Shown one piece after another: positions 9,530-20,359 of a DNA stretch of 64,000 nucleotides. Each line of letters begins with the position of its first letter. The stretch's first letter is position 1. Origin of the DNA: Chengkuizengella axinellae. Lineage in GTDB: Bacteria > Bacillota > Bacilli > Paenibacillales > KCTC-33759. Location of the stretch: NCBI RefSeq assembly GCF_030730905.1, contig NZ_JAVAMP010000002.1:1-64000 (forward strand). The letters are read 5' to 3'. A program made the position numbers and the translations under genes. Under the pieces are notes generated by a model, which ran no database searches, had not been told where the DNA came from, and saw nothing but the letters and a program-made list of their open reading frames with translations.

Positions 9530-9913
9530 TGATTACCCTCCGAAAATATATTTTTGTTATAAAAGCCATCCTTTCTATCTATCTCATTAACCCCAGGTGA
9601 CACATTTACAAAATATTAATAATAATGTAAAAATATTACATAATTTTATATTTTTTTAACCATTTTGATGATTATGCATGTGCCTTTTATTCGCTCAATG
9701 TATTAAATCTATCCCTTGTTAATGAAGCAGTTAATTGATACATAACCAATGCACCACGTTAAATTGGTAAAAAAAATAAAAAATGAAATATATTACTATT
9801 TTTCTTCTTTTCATATATAATAGAATTATAGAAGTTATTTAACTGCATCACGATGGAAGCGCATACATTATAAATATAACCTTATCATCCAATGGAATTA
9901 AGGAGGATTTTTT
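9530..9913. promoter_or_regulatory. Divergent control region, subtilase / thiolase operon
   Basis: 384 bp of very A+T-rich DNA without a gene. It holds an inverted repeat ATGTAA-5-TTACAT at 9625-9641 on the subtilase side. On the thiolase side there is a TATAAT at 9816-9821 with a poor TTACTA 18 bp upstream. These are candidate operator and promoter elements only. Confidence 0.35.
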
Positions 9914-11092
9914 ATGGGGAAAACAGTGATATTAAGTGCAGTTCGCACACCTTTTGGGAAATTTGGAGGGAGTTTAAGTTCTTTAAAAGCGGTCGAGTTA
10001 GGCGGTTTTGCTGTTAAGGAAGCGCTAGTTCGTGCTGGAATGAAACCAGAAGAAGTAGATGAAGTTATTTTGGGCTCTGTTTTGCAAGGGGGACAAGGAC
10101 AAATCCCGTCACGACAAGCTGCTCGATTGGCTGATATACCTTGGGAAGTGAAAACGGAAACGATAAATAAAGTTTGTGCTTCTGGATTAAGAAGCATTAC
10201 TATAGGAGACCAAATTATCCGATCTGGAGATGAAGATGTGATTTTGGCCGGTGGTATGGAATCCATGAGTACTGCACCTTATTTTATGGAAAATACTCGC
10301 TGGGGATTAAGGATGGGAGACAGCAGTATGAAAGACCTCATGATTCATGATGGTTTGACCTGCAGTTTTTTTGGTGTGCACATGGGGACATATGGGAACG
10401 AGGTTGCAGAAGAATATGGAATAACTCGTGAGGAGCAGGATGAATGGGCTTATCGAAGTCATATGAAAGCACTAGCAGCGATCGAAGATGGGAAGTTGGC
10501 CGAAGAAATTGTTCCAATAGAAATTTCAGATCGTAAAGGTAAGACCTTAATCATAGATACAGATGAAACGCCAAGAAAAGATACATCATTAGATAAGCTC
10601 TCAGCATTAAAACCTGTATTTGGACATACAGGAACGATTACTGCTGGAAATGCCCCTGGTGTGAATGATGGAGCAGCTGCACTTGTATTAATGGATGAAG
10701 AGCGGGCTCATAATGAAGGCAGGCAACCTCTAGCAAGGATATTAGGACATGCGGAGGTGAGTGTTGAAGCAAAAGACTTTCCAAAAACACCTGGACTTGT
10801 TATTAACAAACTATTGAAGAAAACTAAGAAAACAGCAGAGAATATTCATCTGTTTGAAATTAATGAAGCCTTTGCAGCAGTGGCCTTAGCAAGTCAGCAA
10901 ATTGCTTCTTTGGATGCAAGTAAAATCAATGTGAATGGGGGAGCAGTTGCTCTTGGACACCCTATTGGAGCAAGTGGTGCAAGGATAGTCACCACATTAG
11001 TTCATGAGTTGAGAAGGCGTGGTGGTGGCTTAGGAATTGCAGCTATTTGTAGTGGTGGAGGACAAGGGGATGCGATTTTAGTAGAAGTATAA
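9914..11092 (+). CDS. mmgA: Acetyl-CoA C-acetyltransferase (thiolase)
   Basis: Condenses two acetyl-CoA to acetoacetyl-CoA or runs the reverse cleavage. 392 residues, the normal length. Active-site Cys88 lies in NKVCASGLRS, His349 in GHPIGASGAR and Cys379 in CSGGGQGDA. ATG at 9914 follows AAGGAGG. First gene of a five-gene run (thiolase, hydroxyacyl-CoA dehydrogenase, two acyl-CoA dehydrogenases, icmF) with 60-100 bp gaps and no strong terminator, so probably one operon for butyryl/isobutyryl-CoA metabolism. Confidence 0.95.
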   Translation: MGKTVILSAVRTPFGKFGGSLSSLKAVELGGFAVKEALVRAGMKPEEVDEVILGSVLQGGQGQIPSRQAARLADIPWEVKTETINKVCASGLRSITIGDQIIRSGDEDVILAGGMESMSTAPYFMENTRWGLRMGDSSMKDLMIHDGLTCSFFGVHMGTYGNEVAEEYGITREEQDEWAYRSHMKALAAIEDGKLAEEIVPIEISDRKGKTLIIDTDETPRKDTSLDKLSALKPVFGHTGTITAGNAPGVNDGAAALVLMDEERAHNEGRQPLARILGHAEVSVEAKDFPKTPGLVINKLLKKTKKTAENIHLFEINEAFAAVALASQQIASLDASKINVNGGAVALGHPIGASGARIVTTLVHELRRRGGGLGIAAICSGGGQGDAILVEV

Positions 11093-11162
11093 CGCTTAAC
11101 ATGCTCTTTATTAACATAGATTCATATATCTTGGATAAATCATGATGGAGAGGAGTTTATAA

Positions 11163-12014
11163 ATGGATATTCAAAAAATTATGGTCATTGGGGCAGGTCA
11201 GATGGGAGCCGGGATAGCACAAGTTTGTGCGGTGTCAGGGTTTCATGTTTTTTTAAATGATATAAATCAAGAGGGGTTGGATAAAGGGATTGAATCGATT
11301 GAAAAAAATCTTTCACGACAAGTAGCAAAAGAACGTATGTCGACCGAACAAAAACAGGCGGCAATAGATCGTATTACACCAGTCCTGAATTTAGAAGAGG
11401 CAAGTGGTGTTGATCTTGTAATTGAAGCAGCGATTGAAAATATGGAGATAAAATCAAACATCTTTGCTGAGTTAGATTCTATTGCACCGTCACACACGAT
11501 CCTAGCAACAAACACATCCTCACTGCCAATTACAGAGATCGCAGCCGCAACAAACCGTCCTGAAAAAGTGATAGGAATGCATTTTATGAATCCTGTACCT
11601 GTCATGAAGCTAGTAGAAATTATTCGAGGTTTGGCAACGAGTGATGAAGTGTTTGATTTAATTGAGGATTTAACAAAAAAGCTGAACAAAGTACCTGTAG
11701 AGGTGAATGATTTTCCTGGGTTTGTTTCTAATCGAATTCTAATACCGATGATCAACGAAGCAATCTATACAGTGTATGAGGGAGTTGCAACACCAGAAGC
11801 GGTTGATGATGTGATGAAATTAGGCATGAATCATCCGATGGGTCCGCTGACACTAGCTGATTTTATCGGTCTTGATACATGTTTGTATATTATGGAGATT
11901 TTACATGACGGCTTTGGTGATGATAAATATCGTGCATGTCCATTACTTAGGAAATATGTGAAAGCGGGTTGGTTAGGTAGAAAATCGGGGAGAGGTTTTT
12001 ATATATATGACTAA
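11163..12014 (+). CDS. mmgB: 3-hydroxybutyryl-CoA dehydrogenase
   Basis: NAD(P)-dependent interconversion of acetoacetyl-CoA and 3-hydroxybutyryl-CoA. 283 residues. N-terminal Rossmann motif GAGQMGAGI (10-18), catalytic His140 in GMHFMNPVPVMKLVE, C-terminal dimerisation domain with NHPMGPLTLADFIGLD. ATG at 11163 follows GAGAGGAG. Sits 70 bp after the thiolase and acts on its product. No crotonase gene lies in the cluster, so the hydration step must be encoded elsewhere. Confidence 0.95.
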   Translation: MDIQKIMVIGAGQMGAGIAQVCAVSGFHVFLNDINQEGLDKGIESIEKNLSRQVAKERMSTEQKQAAIDRITPVLNLEEASGVDLVIEAAIENMEIKSNIFAELDSIAPSHTILATNTSSLPITEIAAATNRPEKVIGMHFMNPVPVMKLVEIIRGLATSDEVFDLIEDLTKKLNKVPVEVNDFPGFVSNRILIPMINEAIYTVYEGVATPEAVDDVMKLGMNHPMGPLTLADFIGLDTCLYIMEILHDGFGDDKYRACPLLRKYVKAGWLGRKSGRGFYIYD

Positions 12015-12110
12015 TAGTCAAAAAATGTACAGAAAAAGGGTTGCCTACAGTCACTGTTAAATGATTTGTACTATTTTTGAATACAAAGTGAATGTTAGGG
12101 GGGATGAAAG

Positions 12111-13244
12111 TTGAACCTTAGATTTACTCAAGAGCAAGAAATACTACGCAAAATGGTTCGAGATTTTTCAGAATCGGAAATTGCTCCTTTTATAGATCGA
12201 ATGGAGGAAGGAGAGTTTCCCAAAGAGATCATTAACAAAATGTCAGAGCTAGGTTTGATGGGGATTACAATACCTGAACAATACGGTGGAACAGAAATGG
12301 ATTTTATTTCTTATATAATAGCTATTCATGAAATTTCTAAGGTAAGTGCTACGCTAGGTGTTATTCTATCTGTTCATACTTCGGTTGGGACTAATCCGAT
12401 TCTTTACTATGGAACAGAGGAGCAAAAGAAAAGGTATATACCGAAACTAGCTTCTGGGAAATATTTGGGTGCCTTTTGTTTAACAGAATCTAGTTCTGGA
12501 TCAGATGCAGCGAGTCTTAAAACTAAAGCAAAGAAACAAGGAGATTATTATATATTAAACGGTTCGAAGATGTTTGTGACTAATGGTGGTGAAGCAGACA
12601 CGTATGTTTGTTTTGCAAGAACGGATCAGTATGAAACAGGAAGTCGTGGAATCTCTGCCTTTATTATAGAAAAGGATACACCGGGTTTAGTATTTGGAAA
12701 AGATGAACAAAAAATGGGGTTGCATGGGTCGAGAACTGTTCAATTGATGTTTGAAAATATGAAGGTTCCAGCAGCAAATTTATTAGGGGAAGAAGGAGAG
12801 GGCTTTAAAATTGCACTGGCTAATCTGGAAATCGGTCGAATAGGCATTGCCGCACAGGCATTGGGCATTGCAGAAGCAGCGCTAGAACATGCTATAAAGT
12901 ATGCCAAAGAACGTGAGCAATTCGGCAAGCCAATTGCGGATCAACAAGGAGTTGGGTTTAAGTTGGCAGATATGGCTACGCTTGTAGAGTCTGCAAGATT
13001 GTTGGTATATCGCTCAGCTGATTTAAAATCGCAAGGTTTACCGTGTCGGAAAGAAGCATCTATGGCAAAATTATGTGCATCCAAGGCAGCTATGGAAGTG
13101 ACAACAGAAGCAGTTCAAGTATTCGGTGGTTACGGCTACACAAAGGATTATCCTGTAGAACGTTTTTTTAGAGATGCAAAGGTGACCCAATTGTATGAAG
13201 GAACTAGTGAGATCCAAAGGATTGTAATTAGCAAAGAACTTTAA
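12111..13244 (+). CDS. mmgC: Acyl-CoA dehydrogenase (first of two)
   Basis: FAD flavoenzyme that oxidises short-chain acyl-CoA to the 2-enoyl-CoA. 377 residues. FAD/substrate motifs CLTESSSGSDA and VTNGG, catalytic base Glu363 in LYEGTSEIQR, and [14 protein letters not shown]. The start is TTG at 12111 behind GGGGGG; the ATG at 12104 is out of frame. Likely acts on butyryl- or branched-chain acyl-CoA (inferred from neighbours). Electron-transfer flavoprotein genes are not in the window. Confidence 0.93.
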   Translation: MNLRFTQEQEILRKMVRDFSESEIAPFIDRMEEGEFPKEIINKMSELGLMGITIPEQYGGTEMDFISYIIAIHEISKVSATLGVILSVHTSVGTNPILYYGTEEQKKRYIPKLASGKYLGAFCLTESSSGSDAASLKTKAKKQGDYYILNGSKMFVTNGGEADTYVCFARTDQYETGSRGISAFIIEKDTPGLVFGKDEQKMGLHGSRTVQLMFENMKVPAANLLGEEGEGFKIALANLEIGRIGIAAQALGIAEAALEHAIKYAKEREQFGKPIADQQGVGFKLADMATLVESARLLVYRSADLKSQGLPCRKEASMAKLCASKAAMEVTTEAVQVFGGYGYTKDYPVERFFRDAKVTQLYEGTSEIQRIVISKEL

Positions 13245-13273
13245 CACTTAATAGATGAAAGGTTGAATGAGAT

Positions 13274-14413
13274 ATGCATTTTAAATTATCAGAAGAACAC
13301 CAAATGATTCAAACGATGATTCGTGATTTTGCAAATAATGAAGTTGCACATTCAGCGGCAGATCGTGATGAAGAGGAACGTTTTGACCGAGAGATTTTTG
13401 ATAAAATGGCTGAACTGGGTTTAACAGGAATCCCATGGCCTGAACGTTATGGTGGTATTGGTATCGATTATTTAGCGTACTGTATAGTAGTTGAAGAGCT
13501 TTCGCGTGTATGTGCTTCAACTGGTGTTACATTATCTGCACATACGTCACTAGCTGGATGGCCTATATATACGTATGGAACAGAAGAACAAAAGCTGAAA
13601 TATCTAAAACCAATGGCGTTGGGTAAAGCTATTGGAGCATATGGTTTAACAGAGCCTGCTTCTGGCTCAGATGCAGGAGGAATGAAAACAACGGCTAAAT
13701 TGGATGGCAATCATTATATACTCAATGGTTCAAAGATATTTATTACAAATGGGGGTATTGCAGATTATTATGTTGTTTTTGCACTTACCGATCCTTCACA
13801 AAAACAAAGGGGAACAAGCGCTTTTATTATAGAAAAGGATTTTAAAGGTTTTTCAGTGGGGAAGAAAGAAAGTAAGTTGGGTATTCGCTCTTCACCTACT
13901 ACAGGAATTATTTTTGAAGATTGCGTGGTTCCTAAAGAGAATCGATTAGGAGATGAGGGTGAAGGATTTAAGATTGCAATGAGAACATTAGATGGAGGGC
14001 GAAATGGAATTGCTGCACAAGCTGTAGGCATTGCACAAGGTGCATTGGATGCTGCAACGGAATATGCAAAAGAAAGATATCAGTTTGGCAAACCAATCAT
14101 CCAACAGCAAGGAATTAGCTTTAAACTAGCAGATATGGCTACAAGTATTGAAGCTGCAAGATTACTAACCTATCAAGCGGCTTGGTTGGAGTCAGAAGGC
14201 ATGCCGTATGGGAAAGAGTCTGCAATGTCAAAGCTATATGCAGGTGATACTGCAATGAAAGTAACAACGGAAGCGGTGCAAATATTTGGAGGATATGGGT
14301 ATACAAAAGATTATCCTGTAGAACGTTATATGAGAGATGCTAAAATTACCCAGATTTATGAAGGGACTCAAGAGATTCAAAAATTAGTCATTTCAAGAAT
14401 GTTAACAAAGTGA
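13274..14413 (+). CDS. acdA: Acyl-CoA dehydrogenase (second of two)
   Basis: 379-residue paralogue of the preceding gene, with [17 protein letters not shown], Glu363 in [10 protein letters not shown] and [13 protein letters not shown]. The two share the fold but differ clearly in the substrate-facing N-terminal half ([10 protein letters not shown] here versus SVHTSVGTNP). This suggests different chain or branch specificity, for example n-butyryl versus isobutyryl-CoA (inference). ATG at 13274 has only a weak AAAGG ribosome site 29 bp after the previous stop. Confidence 0.93.
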   Translation: MHFKLSEEHQMIQTMIRDFANNEVAHSAADRDEEERFDREIFDKMAELGLTGIPWPERYGGIGIDYLAYCIVVEELSRVCASTGVTLSAHTSLAGWPIYTYGTEEQKLKYLKPMALGKAIGAYGLTEPASGSDAGGMKTTAKLDGNHYILNGSKIFITNGGIADYYVVFALTDPSQKQRGTSAFIIEKDFKGFSVGKKESKLGIRSSPTTGIIFEDCVVPKENRLGDEGEGFKIAMRTLDGGRNGIAAQAVGIAQGALDAATEYAKERYQFGKPIIQQQGISFKLADMATSIEAARLLTYQAAWLESEGMPYGKESAMSKLYAGDTAMKVTTEAVQIFGGYGYTKDYPVERYMRDAKITQIYEGTQEIQKLVISRMLTK

Positions 14414-14472
14414 TTTTGAATAAAAGTGTGAAACACGAGAAGACCTAATGAACAGCGAAGGGGGCATTCCTG

Positions 14473-17400
14473 TTGAGTAATGAAGAAATATATCGTCCAC
14501 AAAATCATATTCGGTTCGTCACCGCATCAAGTTTATTTGATGGTCATGATGCATCCATTAATATTATGAGGCGAATATTACAGGCTAGTGGCGCGGAAGT
14601 GATCCACTTAGGTCATAATAGATCGGTAGAGGAAGTAGTGAATGCAGCCATTCAAGAGGATGTGCAGGGAATTGCGATCTCCTCTTATCAAGGTGGCCAT
14701 GTGGAGTATTTTAAGTACATGTACGATTTATTAAATGAAAAGGGTGCTTCTCAAATTCGAATTTATGGAGGCGGAGGCGGGGTCATTATTCCTCGTGAAA
14801 TGAAGGAACTCCATGATTACGGTATTGCGGGGATTTTTTCACCCGAGGATGGCAGAACATTAGGATTGCAAGGTATGATTAATAAAATGCTTGAAGAATG
14901 TGATTGCTCTACCATTCATTCAGATATATTAGATGAGATAGATAAATTAAACAATGGAGAAACAATTGCTATTTCTAAGTTGATCACCGCTGCTGAAATG
15001 CAAGTTAGTCAATCCTATAAACCAGCACTAGAGGCAATAGAGAGGGTGAAAGGACTAACTCAGCAGGTTCCTGTAATTGGTATAACAGGAACTGGAGGAG
15101 CGGGTAAAAGCTCACTTACCGATGAACTTATTCGTAGATTTATAAATGAAATTCCAAATAAAAAGATAGCTGTATTATCCGTGGATCCAACGAAACAAAA
15201 AACAGGTGGGGCATTATTAGGTGATCGAATTAGAATGAATGCCATTTTTTCATCAAGAGTTTATATGAGGAGTTTGGCAACTAGAGGATCGAAGTCTGAA
15301 CTCTCTTTAGCTATTCATGATGCACTATCTGTTGTTAAAGCCGCAAACTTTGATCTTATTATTGTAGAAACGAGTGGAATTGGCCAAGGAGATGCGGAAA
15401 TCTCTCAAATATGTGACCTTAGCTTATATGTCATGACAAGTGAATTTGGAGCCCCATCTCAGCTTGAAAAAATCGATATGTTGGATTTTGCAGATTTAAT
15501 TGTGATTAATAAATTTGAGAGAAAAGGCTCAGAGGATGCAAAAAATCAAGTACAAAAACAATATCAACGCAGCCATATGTTATTTGACAAAGATTTAAAT
15601 GACATGCCTGTTTATGGTACGATTGCTAGTCAATTTAATGATGCTGGCACAAATTCGCTGTTTGTTGCTTTGCTTGAAAAACTGAATCAAAAATTGAATT
15701 TAGATTGGTCGACTTCTTTAATAAAGGTTAAAGATGTTGAAAAGCAAAATATTATCATACCTAATGAGAGGAGATATTATCTAAGGGATATTTCAGATAC
15801 AGTCAGGCGATATCATCAAAAAGCAGAAGAGCAGGAGCTTGCTGCTCGTAAATTGTTTCAAATTGAAGGTACAATTCATATCTTAAAAGAAAAAGATGGT
15901 GAGATTACGGACTCCCTGCAAGTTATTTCGGAGGAATATAACAATCAGTTAACTACTTCAACAAAGAAGATTTTAGCTCAGTGGAAGGACCAAAAACGGA
16001 AGTATGCATCAAAGCAATTTATTTCAAAAGTACGTGATAGAGAAATTGTTACTGAATTAACAACAACAAGTTTATCCGGATTACAAATTCCTAAAGTTGT
16101 TTTGCCGAAATTTAAAGATTATGGAGAGATTGTTCGTTGGGTATATAAAGAAAATGTGCCTGGCTCCTTCCCATATACAGCAGGAGTATTTCCTTTTAAA
16201 CGTCAGGGGGAAGATCCAAAACGTCAGTTTGCAGGTGAAGGGACCCCTGAAAGAACAAATCACCGCTTTCACTTTTTATCGAAGGATGATAAAGCCAAAC
16301 GATTAAGCACGGCGTTTGACTCCGTTACTTTATATGGAGAGGATCCAGATTTCCGACCTGACATCTATGGAAAAGTTGGGGAGAGCGGGGTGAGTATTTG
16401 TACACTTGATGATATGAATAAACTGTATGCAGGATTTGATTTATGTGCTCCAAGCACCTCTGTGTCCATGACGATTAACGGACCTGCGCCGATTATTCTA
16501 GCCATGTTTCTGAACACAGCCATCGAGCAGCAGGTACAAAAGCTAGAAGGAGATTTAAGTCGATCTTTAACAAAAGAAGAGTATGTCGATGAAAAAAATA
16601 AAACGCTGCAATCTGTGAGAGGTACGGTGCAAGCTGATATCTTAAAAGAGGATCAAGGGCAAAACACCTGTATATTTTCAACTGAATTTGCATTGCGCTT
16701 AATGGGGGATATTCAGGCCTATTTTATAGACAACAATGTTCGAAATTATTATTCTGTATCGATCTCTGGATATCATATTGCAGAAGCAGGTGCCAATCCA
16801 ATTTCGCAGTTGGCTTTTACTTTATCTAATGGCTTTACATATGTTGAATACTATTTAAGTCGAGGAATGGACATTGATGATTTTGCTCCTAATTTATCGT
16901 TCTTTTTCAGTAATGGACTTGATCCAGAATACACAGTTATTGGTCGAGTCGCTCGCCGCATCTGGGCAACGGTCATGCGTGATAAATATGGAGCAAATGA
17001 GCGAAGTCAAAAGCTGAAGTATCATGTGCAAACATCAGGGAGATCGCTACATGCACAGGAAATTGATTTTAATGATATAAGAACTTCCTTGCAAGCATTG
17101 ATGGCATTACAAGACAATTGCAATTCTTTACACACCAATGCGTATGATGAAGCGATCACTACACCAACAGAGGAATCTGTCAGACGTGCAATGGCCATTC
17201 AAATGATCATTACAAAAGAACATGGATTAACAAAAAACGAAAATCCGATGCAAGGATCTTTTATAATAGAAGAACTTACAGATTTAGTTGAGGAAGCTGT
17301 ATTGCAAGAATTTGAAAGAATCAATGACCGTGGTGGAGTGTTGGGCGCAATGGAAACACAGTATCAGCGAGGTAAAATTCAAGAAGAGTCTATGTATTAT

Positions 17401-17724
17401 GAAATGAAAAAACATTCTGGAGAGTTGCCGATCATAGGAGTTAACACCTACGTGAATCCGAATCCACCATCTGATGAAGAAGTGAATAACATGGAGTTAG
17501 CAAGGGCGACAAAAGAAGAAAAAGAAACACAGATACGTAATTTGGAAGATTTTCAACAGCGAAACAGCGAACATTCTAGTATTGCTTTAAATCGTCTGAA
17601 AACAAAAGCTATAAATGGAGAAAATATTTTTGAGGAATTGATGGATACGGTGAAAGTAGCCAGCTTAGGTCAAATTACTAGAGCTCTATATGAGGTTGGT
17701 GGGCAGTATAGACGCAATATGTAA
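14473..17724 (+). CDS. icmF: Fused isobutyryl-CoA mutase IcmF
   Basis: Adenosylcobalamin enzyme interconverting isobutyryl-CoA and n-butyryl-CoA. It is fused to its own G-protein chaperone. 1083 residues in the IcmF order. First comes a B12-binding domain with FDGHDASIN (His25 as lower cobalt ligand). Next is a MeaB-like GTPase with P-loop GTGGAGKSS (about 203-211) and [12 protein letters not shown] linker follows, then the mutase barrel with [12 protein letters not shown] and [19 protein letters not shown]. Start is TTG at 14473 behind GAAGGGGG. Last gene of the acyl-CoA run, followed by a terminator at 17834-17876. The single-chain form rules out a plain methylmalonyl-CoA mutase. Known IcmFs can also act on isovaleryl/pivalyl-CoA. 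Confidence 0.96.
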   Translation: MSNEEIYRPQNHIRFVTASSLFDGHDASINIMRRILQASGAEVIHLGHNRSVEEVVNAAIQEDVQGIAISSYQGGHVEYFKYMYDLLNEKGASQIRIYGGGGGVIIPREMKELHDYGIAGIFSPEDGRTLGLQGMINKMLEECDCSTIHSDILDEIDKLNNGETIAISKLITAAEMQVSQSYKPALEAIERVKGLTQQVPVIGITGTGGAGKSSLTDELIRRFINEIPNKKIAVLSVDPTKQKTGGALLGDRIRMNAIFSSRVYMRSLATRGSKSELSLAIHDALSVVKAANFDLIIVETSGIGQGDAEISQICDLSLYVMTSEFGAPSQLEKIDMLDFADLIVINKFERKGSEDAKNQVQKQYQRSHMLFDKDLNDMPVYGTIASQFNDAGTNSLFVALLEKLNQKLNLDWSTSLIKVKDVEKQNIIIPNERRYYLRDISDTVRRYHQKAEEQELAARKLFQIEGTIHILKEKDGEITDSLQVISEEYNNQLTTSTKKILAQWKDQKRKYASKQFISKVRDREIVTELTTTSLSGLQIPKVVLPKFKDYGEIVRWVYKENVPGSFPYTAGVFPFKRQGEDPKRQFAGEGTPERTNHRFHFLSKDDKAKRLSTAFDSVTLYGEDPDFRPDIYGKVGESGVSICTLDDMNKLYAGFDLCAPSTSVSMTINGPAPIILAMFLNTAIEQQVQKLEGDLSRSLTKEEYVDEKNKTLQSVRGTVQADILKEDQGQNTCIFSTEFALRLMGDIQAYFIDNNVRNYYSVSISGYHIAEAGANPISQLAFTLSNGFTYVEYYLSRGMDIDDFAPNLSFFFSNGLDPEYTVIGRVARRIWATVMRDKYGANERSQKLKYHVQTSGRSLHAQEIDFNDIRTSLQALMALQDNCNSLHTNAYDEAITTPTEESVRRAMAIQMIITKEHGLTKNENPMQGSFIIEELTDLVEEAVLQEFERINDRGGVLGAMETQYQRGKIQEESMYYEMKKHSGELPIIGVNTYVNPNPPSDEEVNNMELARATKEEKETQIRNLEDFQQRNSEHSSIALNRLKTKAINGENIFEELMDTVKVASLGQITRALYEVGGQYRRNM

Positions 17725-17833
17725 AAAGTGATGAGTCCTTTTTGTTATGAAAGCAAAAATGAAAAGACCTAGTTTGAGTAGTTTTTTATTAAAACAGTTT
17801 ATGATGTGTAACATTATAAAGACAATAAGTTAC

Positions 17834-17876
17834 AGGGTAGATAAAGTAGAATTATTAGCTTTATCTATCCTTTTTT
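17834..17876 (+). terminator. Terminator of the acyl-CoA/icmF operon
   Basis: AGGGTAGATAAAG (17834-17846) pairs with CTTTATCTATCCT (17859-17871) with one mismatch over a 12-nt loop, then six T. Confidence 0.88.
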
Positions 17877-17919
17877 ATGTTTTTCATTACATATTGAAAA
17901 AAATGCGAAAGCTGAGATC

Positions 17920-18396
17920 ATGAATGTTTTAAATCAGTATTACACTGATGATTATTCAGAGACAATATTTAGTTGGTACTTCATTGAGGAGATGAATTAT
18001 TATCAATTAAGAGCAACTGATAATTTTTTAATTAGTCACTACATTGTCTCCGTACAAAATGACGAAAATCTGAATTTTGAATTACATCAAGATATTGATA
18101 GTTATGAGTTAAAAGTTACTATACCAAGTAATTCTTTTTATTCTTTATTTCTGGGGACAGATGAAATAATTGACTATACCATTGATAAAAAAGATTATCT
18201 TATTACAACTGAAAATGAATTAAAAGCGATTTTTTTAAATAATAAAGATACTGATGAAATTCAAATCCCTCACCATCTATCAGTTATTACTAAATTAGAG
18301 CAATTACGAGTCAACAGTAGAGGTGATTTACGAGGGGATAGCCTAGTCAAGGCAACACAAGGTTGTTCACCAATACAATCATGCTTATTGTGTTGA
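17920..18396 (+). CDS. Orphan protein with Cys-rich C-terminal tail
   Basis: 158 residues, family not recognised. Residues 1 to about 128 are acidic and look globular, rich in aromatic and beta-type stretches, with no signal peptide or membrane segment. From about 130 the character changes to a basic, flexible stretch (RVNSRGDLRGDSLVKATQG). The protein ends GCSPIQSCLLC, and these are its only three cysteines. Such a body-plus-tail shape suggests either a metal or disulfide tail or a leader/core precursor. No modifying enzyme, protease or exporter gene is adjacent. ATG at 17920 has a poor ribosome site (GAAAGCTGAG). It follows the icmF terminator and precedes a serine hydrolase gene 580 bp away. 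Confidence 0.6.
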   Translation: MNVLNQYYTDDYSETIFSWYFIEEMNYYQLRATDNFLISHYIVSVQNDENLNFELHQDIDSYELKVTIPSNSFYSLFLGTDEIIDYTIDKKDYLITTENELKAIFLNNKDTDEIQIPHHLSVITKLEQLRVNSRGDLRGDSLVKATQGCSPIQSCLLC

Positions 18397-18975
18397 GTAT
18401 GAATTCTTAGGTTTACGGTGGATAGTATTAAAATAAATCTTGAGTGGGCAGAAAAGATACTTATTTAAAAGATTGTTTATTATAAAAAGTAGAGAAATTT
18501 TATGGTAAGTTTGATTATAATCATTTACTCTATTTAATAAAGATTAATGATGATTTATTGTTGATATTAGTAAATGTTCAAATGATTGTTAGGTTGAACT
18601 GAAACTACATAAATCCATCTGTTTGGTTTTTAAAAAGTATAGGCGGTGAAAAATGTTGATTTAGTAATAAATTATTAATTTTAAGAAAAGGAAAAATGTC
18701 AGTAAATTAAACGGATGTCATTTTTGTTTGTATAGAAAATAGAGTATTGTCAAGTATTCCTAGTGAAAGATGAAAAGGATTGAAACTTTGAAATACCACA
18801 TAATCTTTAGAATACTGTAAATACAAGGCACAAGGCTAGAAATATCATCTTAATGTATTTAGTATACACTGTTATTTAAATTTACAGATATTAGTAAATT
18901 GGATGGAAGAGTTATCTTTATAGCCTAAGCTCGCTTTCTACTAGCCCATTTTACACTAAAAAAGGAGAGGTTATT
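18397..18975. other. Gene-free A+T-rich stretch
   Basis: 579 bp with many stops in all frames. A short plus-strand run of about 40 codons near 18490-18600 looks like chance or eroded sequence. The only clear signal is the AAAGGAGAGG ribosome site at its right end, belonging to the next gene. Confidence 0.5.
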
Positions 18976-20013
18976 TTGAAAAATAAAATTGAAAATATAT
19001 TTACTGAATGGAATAAAAGCGGTGATTTTTCTGGGGTTTTCTCTGTTAGCAATAATAAAAGAGAAATAATCTTCGAAGCAGCATGTGGTTACAGGAATAT
19101 GAGTGAATCTTTAGAAAATAACATTGAAACAAGTTTTGGCGTAGCCTCTGGAACAAAAATTTTGACAGGAATTGCTGTATGTAAACTAATTGAAGATCAA
19201 AATCTGAACTTAGATGATAGAGTTATAGAAATTTTAGATTTTAATTTTCCATATTTCTCTAATGGTATTACTGTCAAACATCTATTAACACATACTTCTG
19301 GAGTTCCCGATTACTTTGATGAAGAGATAACAGATGATTATGAATCCATTTGGAATGATAGGCCTGTTTATAAAATCACCGAATTAGAGCATTTCCTCCC
19401 TCTATTTCAGAATCAAAAAATGAAATTTGAACCTGGAACACGATATGCTTATTCTAATGGAGGTTATATACTGTTAGGTTTAATCATAGAAAAAGTTTCT
19501 GGACAATCTTTCAGAGGTTATGTTACGGAAAAAATATTAAAACCTTGTGGGATGAATAACTCCGGTTTCTTTAGAACAAACATGCTTCCTGCCAATACCG
19601 CATTAGGTCATATCTATGATCGAAATTTAGAAGGGTTTAGAACAAATATTTTTTCTATACCAATAGTTGGAGCTTCTGATGGTGGTTTTTACACAAATGC
19701 TAAAGACATGAATATCCTTTGGGATCATCTAATGAATAAAGATATATTAATTAAGGATATGAAAGATCAAATGTTATTACCGCATGTTTTTGCTGAACAA
19801 CGAGGTGAAAATATTAATTATGGTCTAGGTGTGTATATAAATCAAATTGAAAAAGAAATTATGAACTATCATATCATTGGTTATGATCCTGGTGTTGTCT
19901 TTTTTTCTGTCTTTTACCCTAAATCAGGAATCATTGCAACTGCCTTAGCAAATACAGGACAGATAGACACCTATCCATTACTGGTGGAACTTAATAAAAT
20001 AATATATTCATGA
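18976..20013 (+). CDS. Beta-lactamase-family serine hydrolase
   Basis: 345-residue class-C-like penicillin-binding/esterase fold protein. Nucleophile motif SGTK (Ser58-Lys61), second motif YSN (Tyr159-Asn161), and HLLTHTSGVPDY in between, all standard for the family. No signal peptide or lipobox is visible, so it is probably cytosolic, and an esterase or D-aminopeptidase-like role is more likely than antibiotic resistance. TTG start at 18976 behind AAAGGAGAGG. Stands alone. Confidence 0.88.
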   Translation: MKNKIENIFTEWNKSGDFSGVFSVSNNKREIIFEAACGYRNMSESLENNIETSFGVASGTKILTGIAVCKLIEDQNLNLDDRVIEILDFNFPYFSNGITVKHLLTHTSGVPDYFDEEITDDYESIWNDRPVYKITELEHFLPLFQNQKMKFEPGTRYAYSNGGYILLGLIIEKVSGQSFRGYVTEKILKPCGMNNSGFFRTNMLPANTALGHIYDRNLEGFRTNIFSIPIVGASDGGFYTNAKDMNILWDHLMNKDILIKDMKDQMLLPHVFAEQRGENINYGLGVYINQIEKEIMNYHIIGYDPGVVFFSVFYPKSGIIATALANTGQIDTYPLLVELNKIIYS

Positions 20014-20215
20014 TCTTCTTTAAAGAAGGAAAGTAAAACCTAAGAATGTTAATACAGTTTATATTTCTATAATGGTCCAAAATCACAATTGTTGGATAGA
20101 GTAATTTTATAATATTGGAACAGCACTTTCTGATGAATGTTTGGGTTGTTATGGGTGCAACTAAACATCAACTAAACATTATGTGTCATAATTAACAAGG
20201 GGAGGCAACAACTAC

Positions 20216-20359
20216 ATGAAAATCGTTGTTATAAGTATATTCGTACAAAATCAAGACTAGGTACTGGAGTTTTATTTAGAAAAGCTGGGATTTGTAAAAA
20301 AGAATATATTTGACGATGGGGTCTTAAATCTTTTTATTGATTATTATGGTATAAACTAG
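20216..20359 (+). pseudogene. Truncated VOC (glyoxalase/bleomycin-resistance fold) gene
   Basis: Behind a strong GGGGAGG site, ATG at 20216 opens MKIVVISIFVQNQD. TAG at 20258-20260 follows where the family normally has Lys/Arg, and the same frame continues VLEFYLEKLGFVKKN to 20359. This is the N-terminal beta-alpha-beta unit of a VOC protein; the other half is missing. The frame runs straight into the IS110 remnant, so the gene is both point-mutated and truncated. Confidence 0.7.

Noticed and set aside
17920-18396. Firm call as a lantibiotic precursor
   Set aside because: No lanthionine synthetase, protease or transporter is adjacent and no known leader motif is recognisable. Kept only as a speculative finding.
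18976-20013. Beta-lactamase
   Set aside because: No export signal, and the family is mostly esterases and peptidases. The SxxK/YxN motifs alone do not show penicillin hydrolysis.
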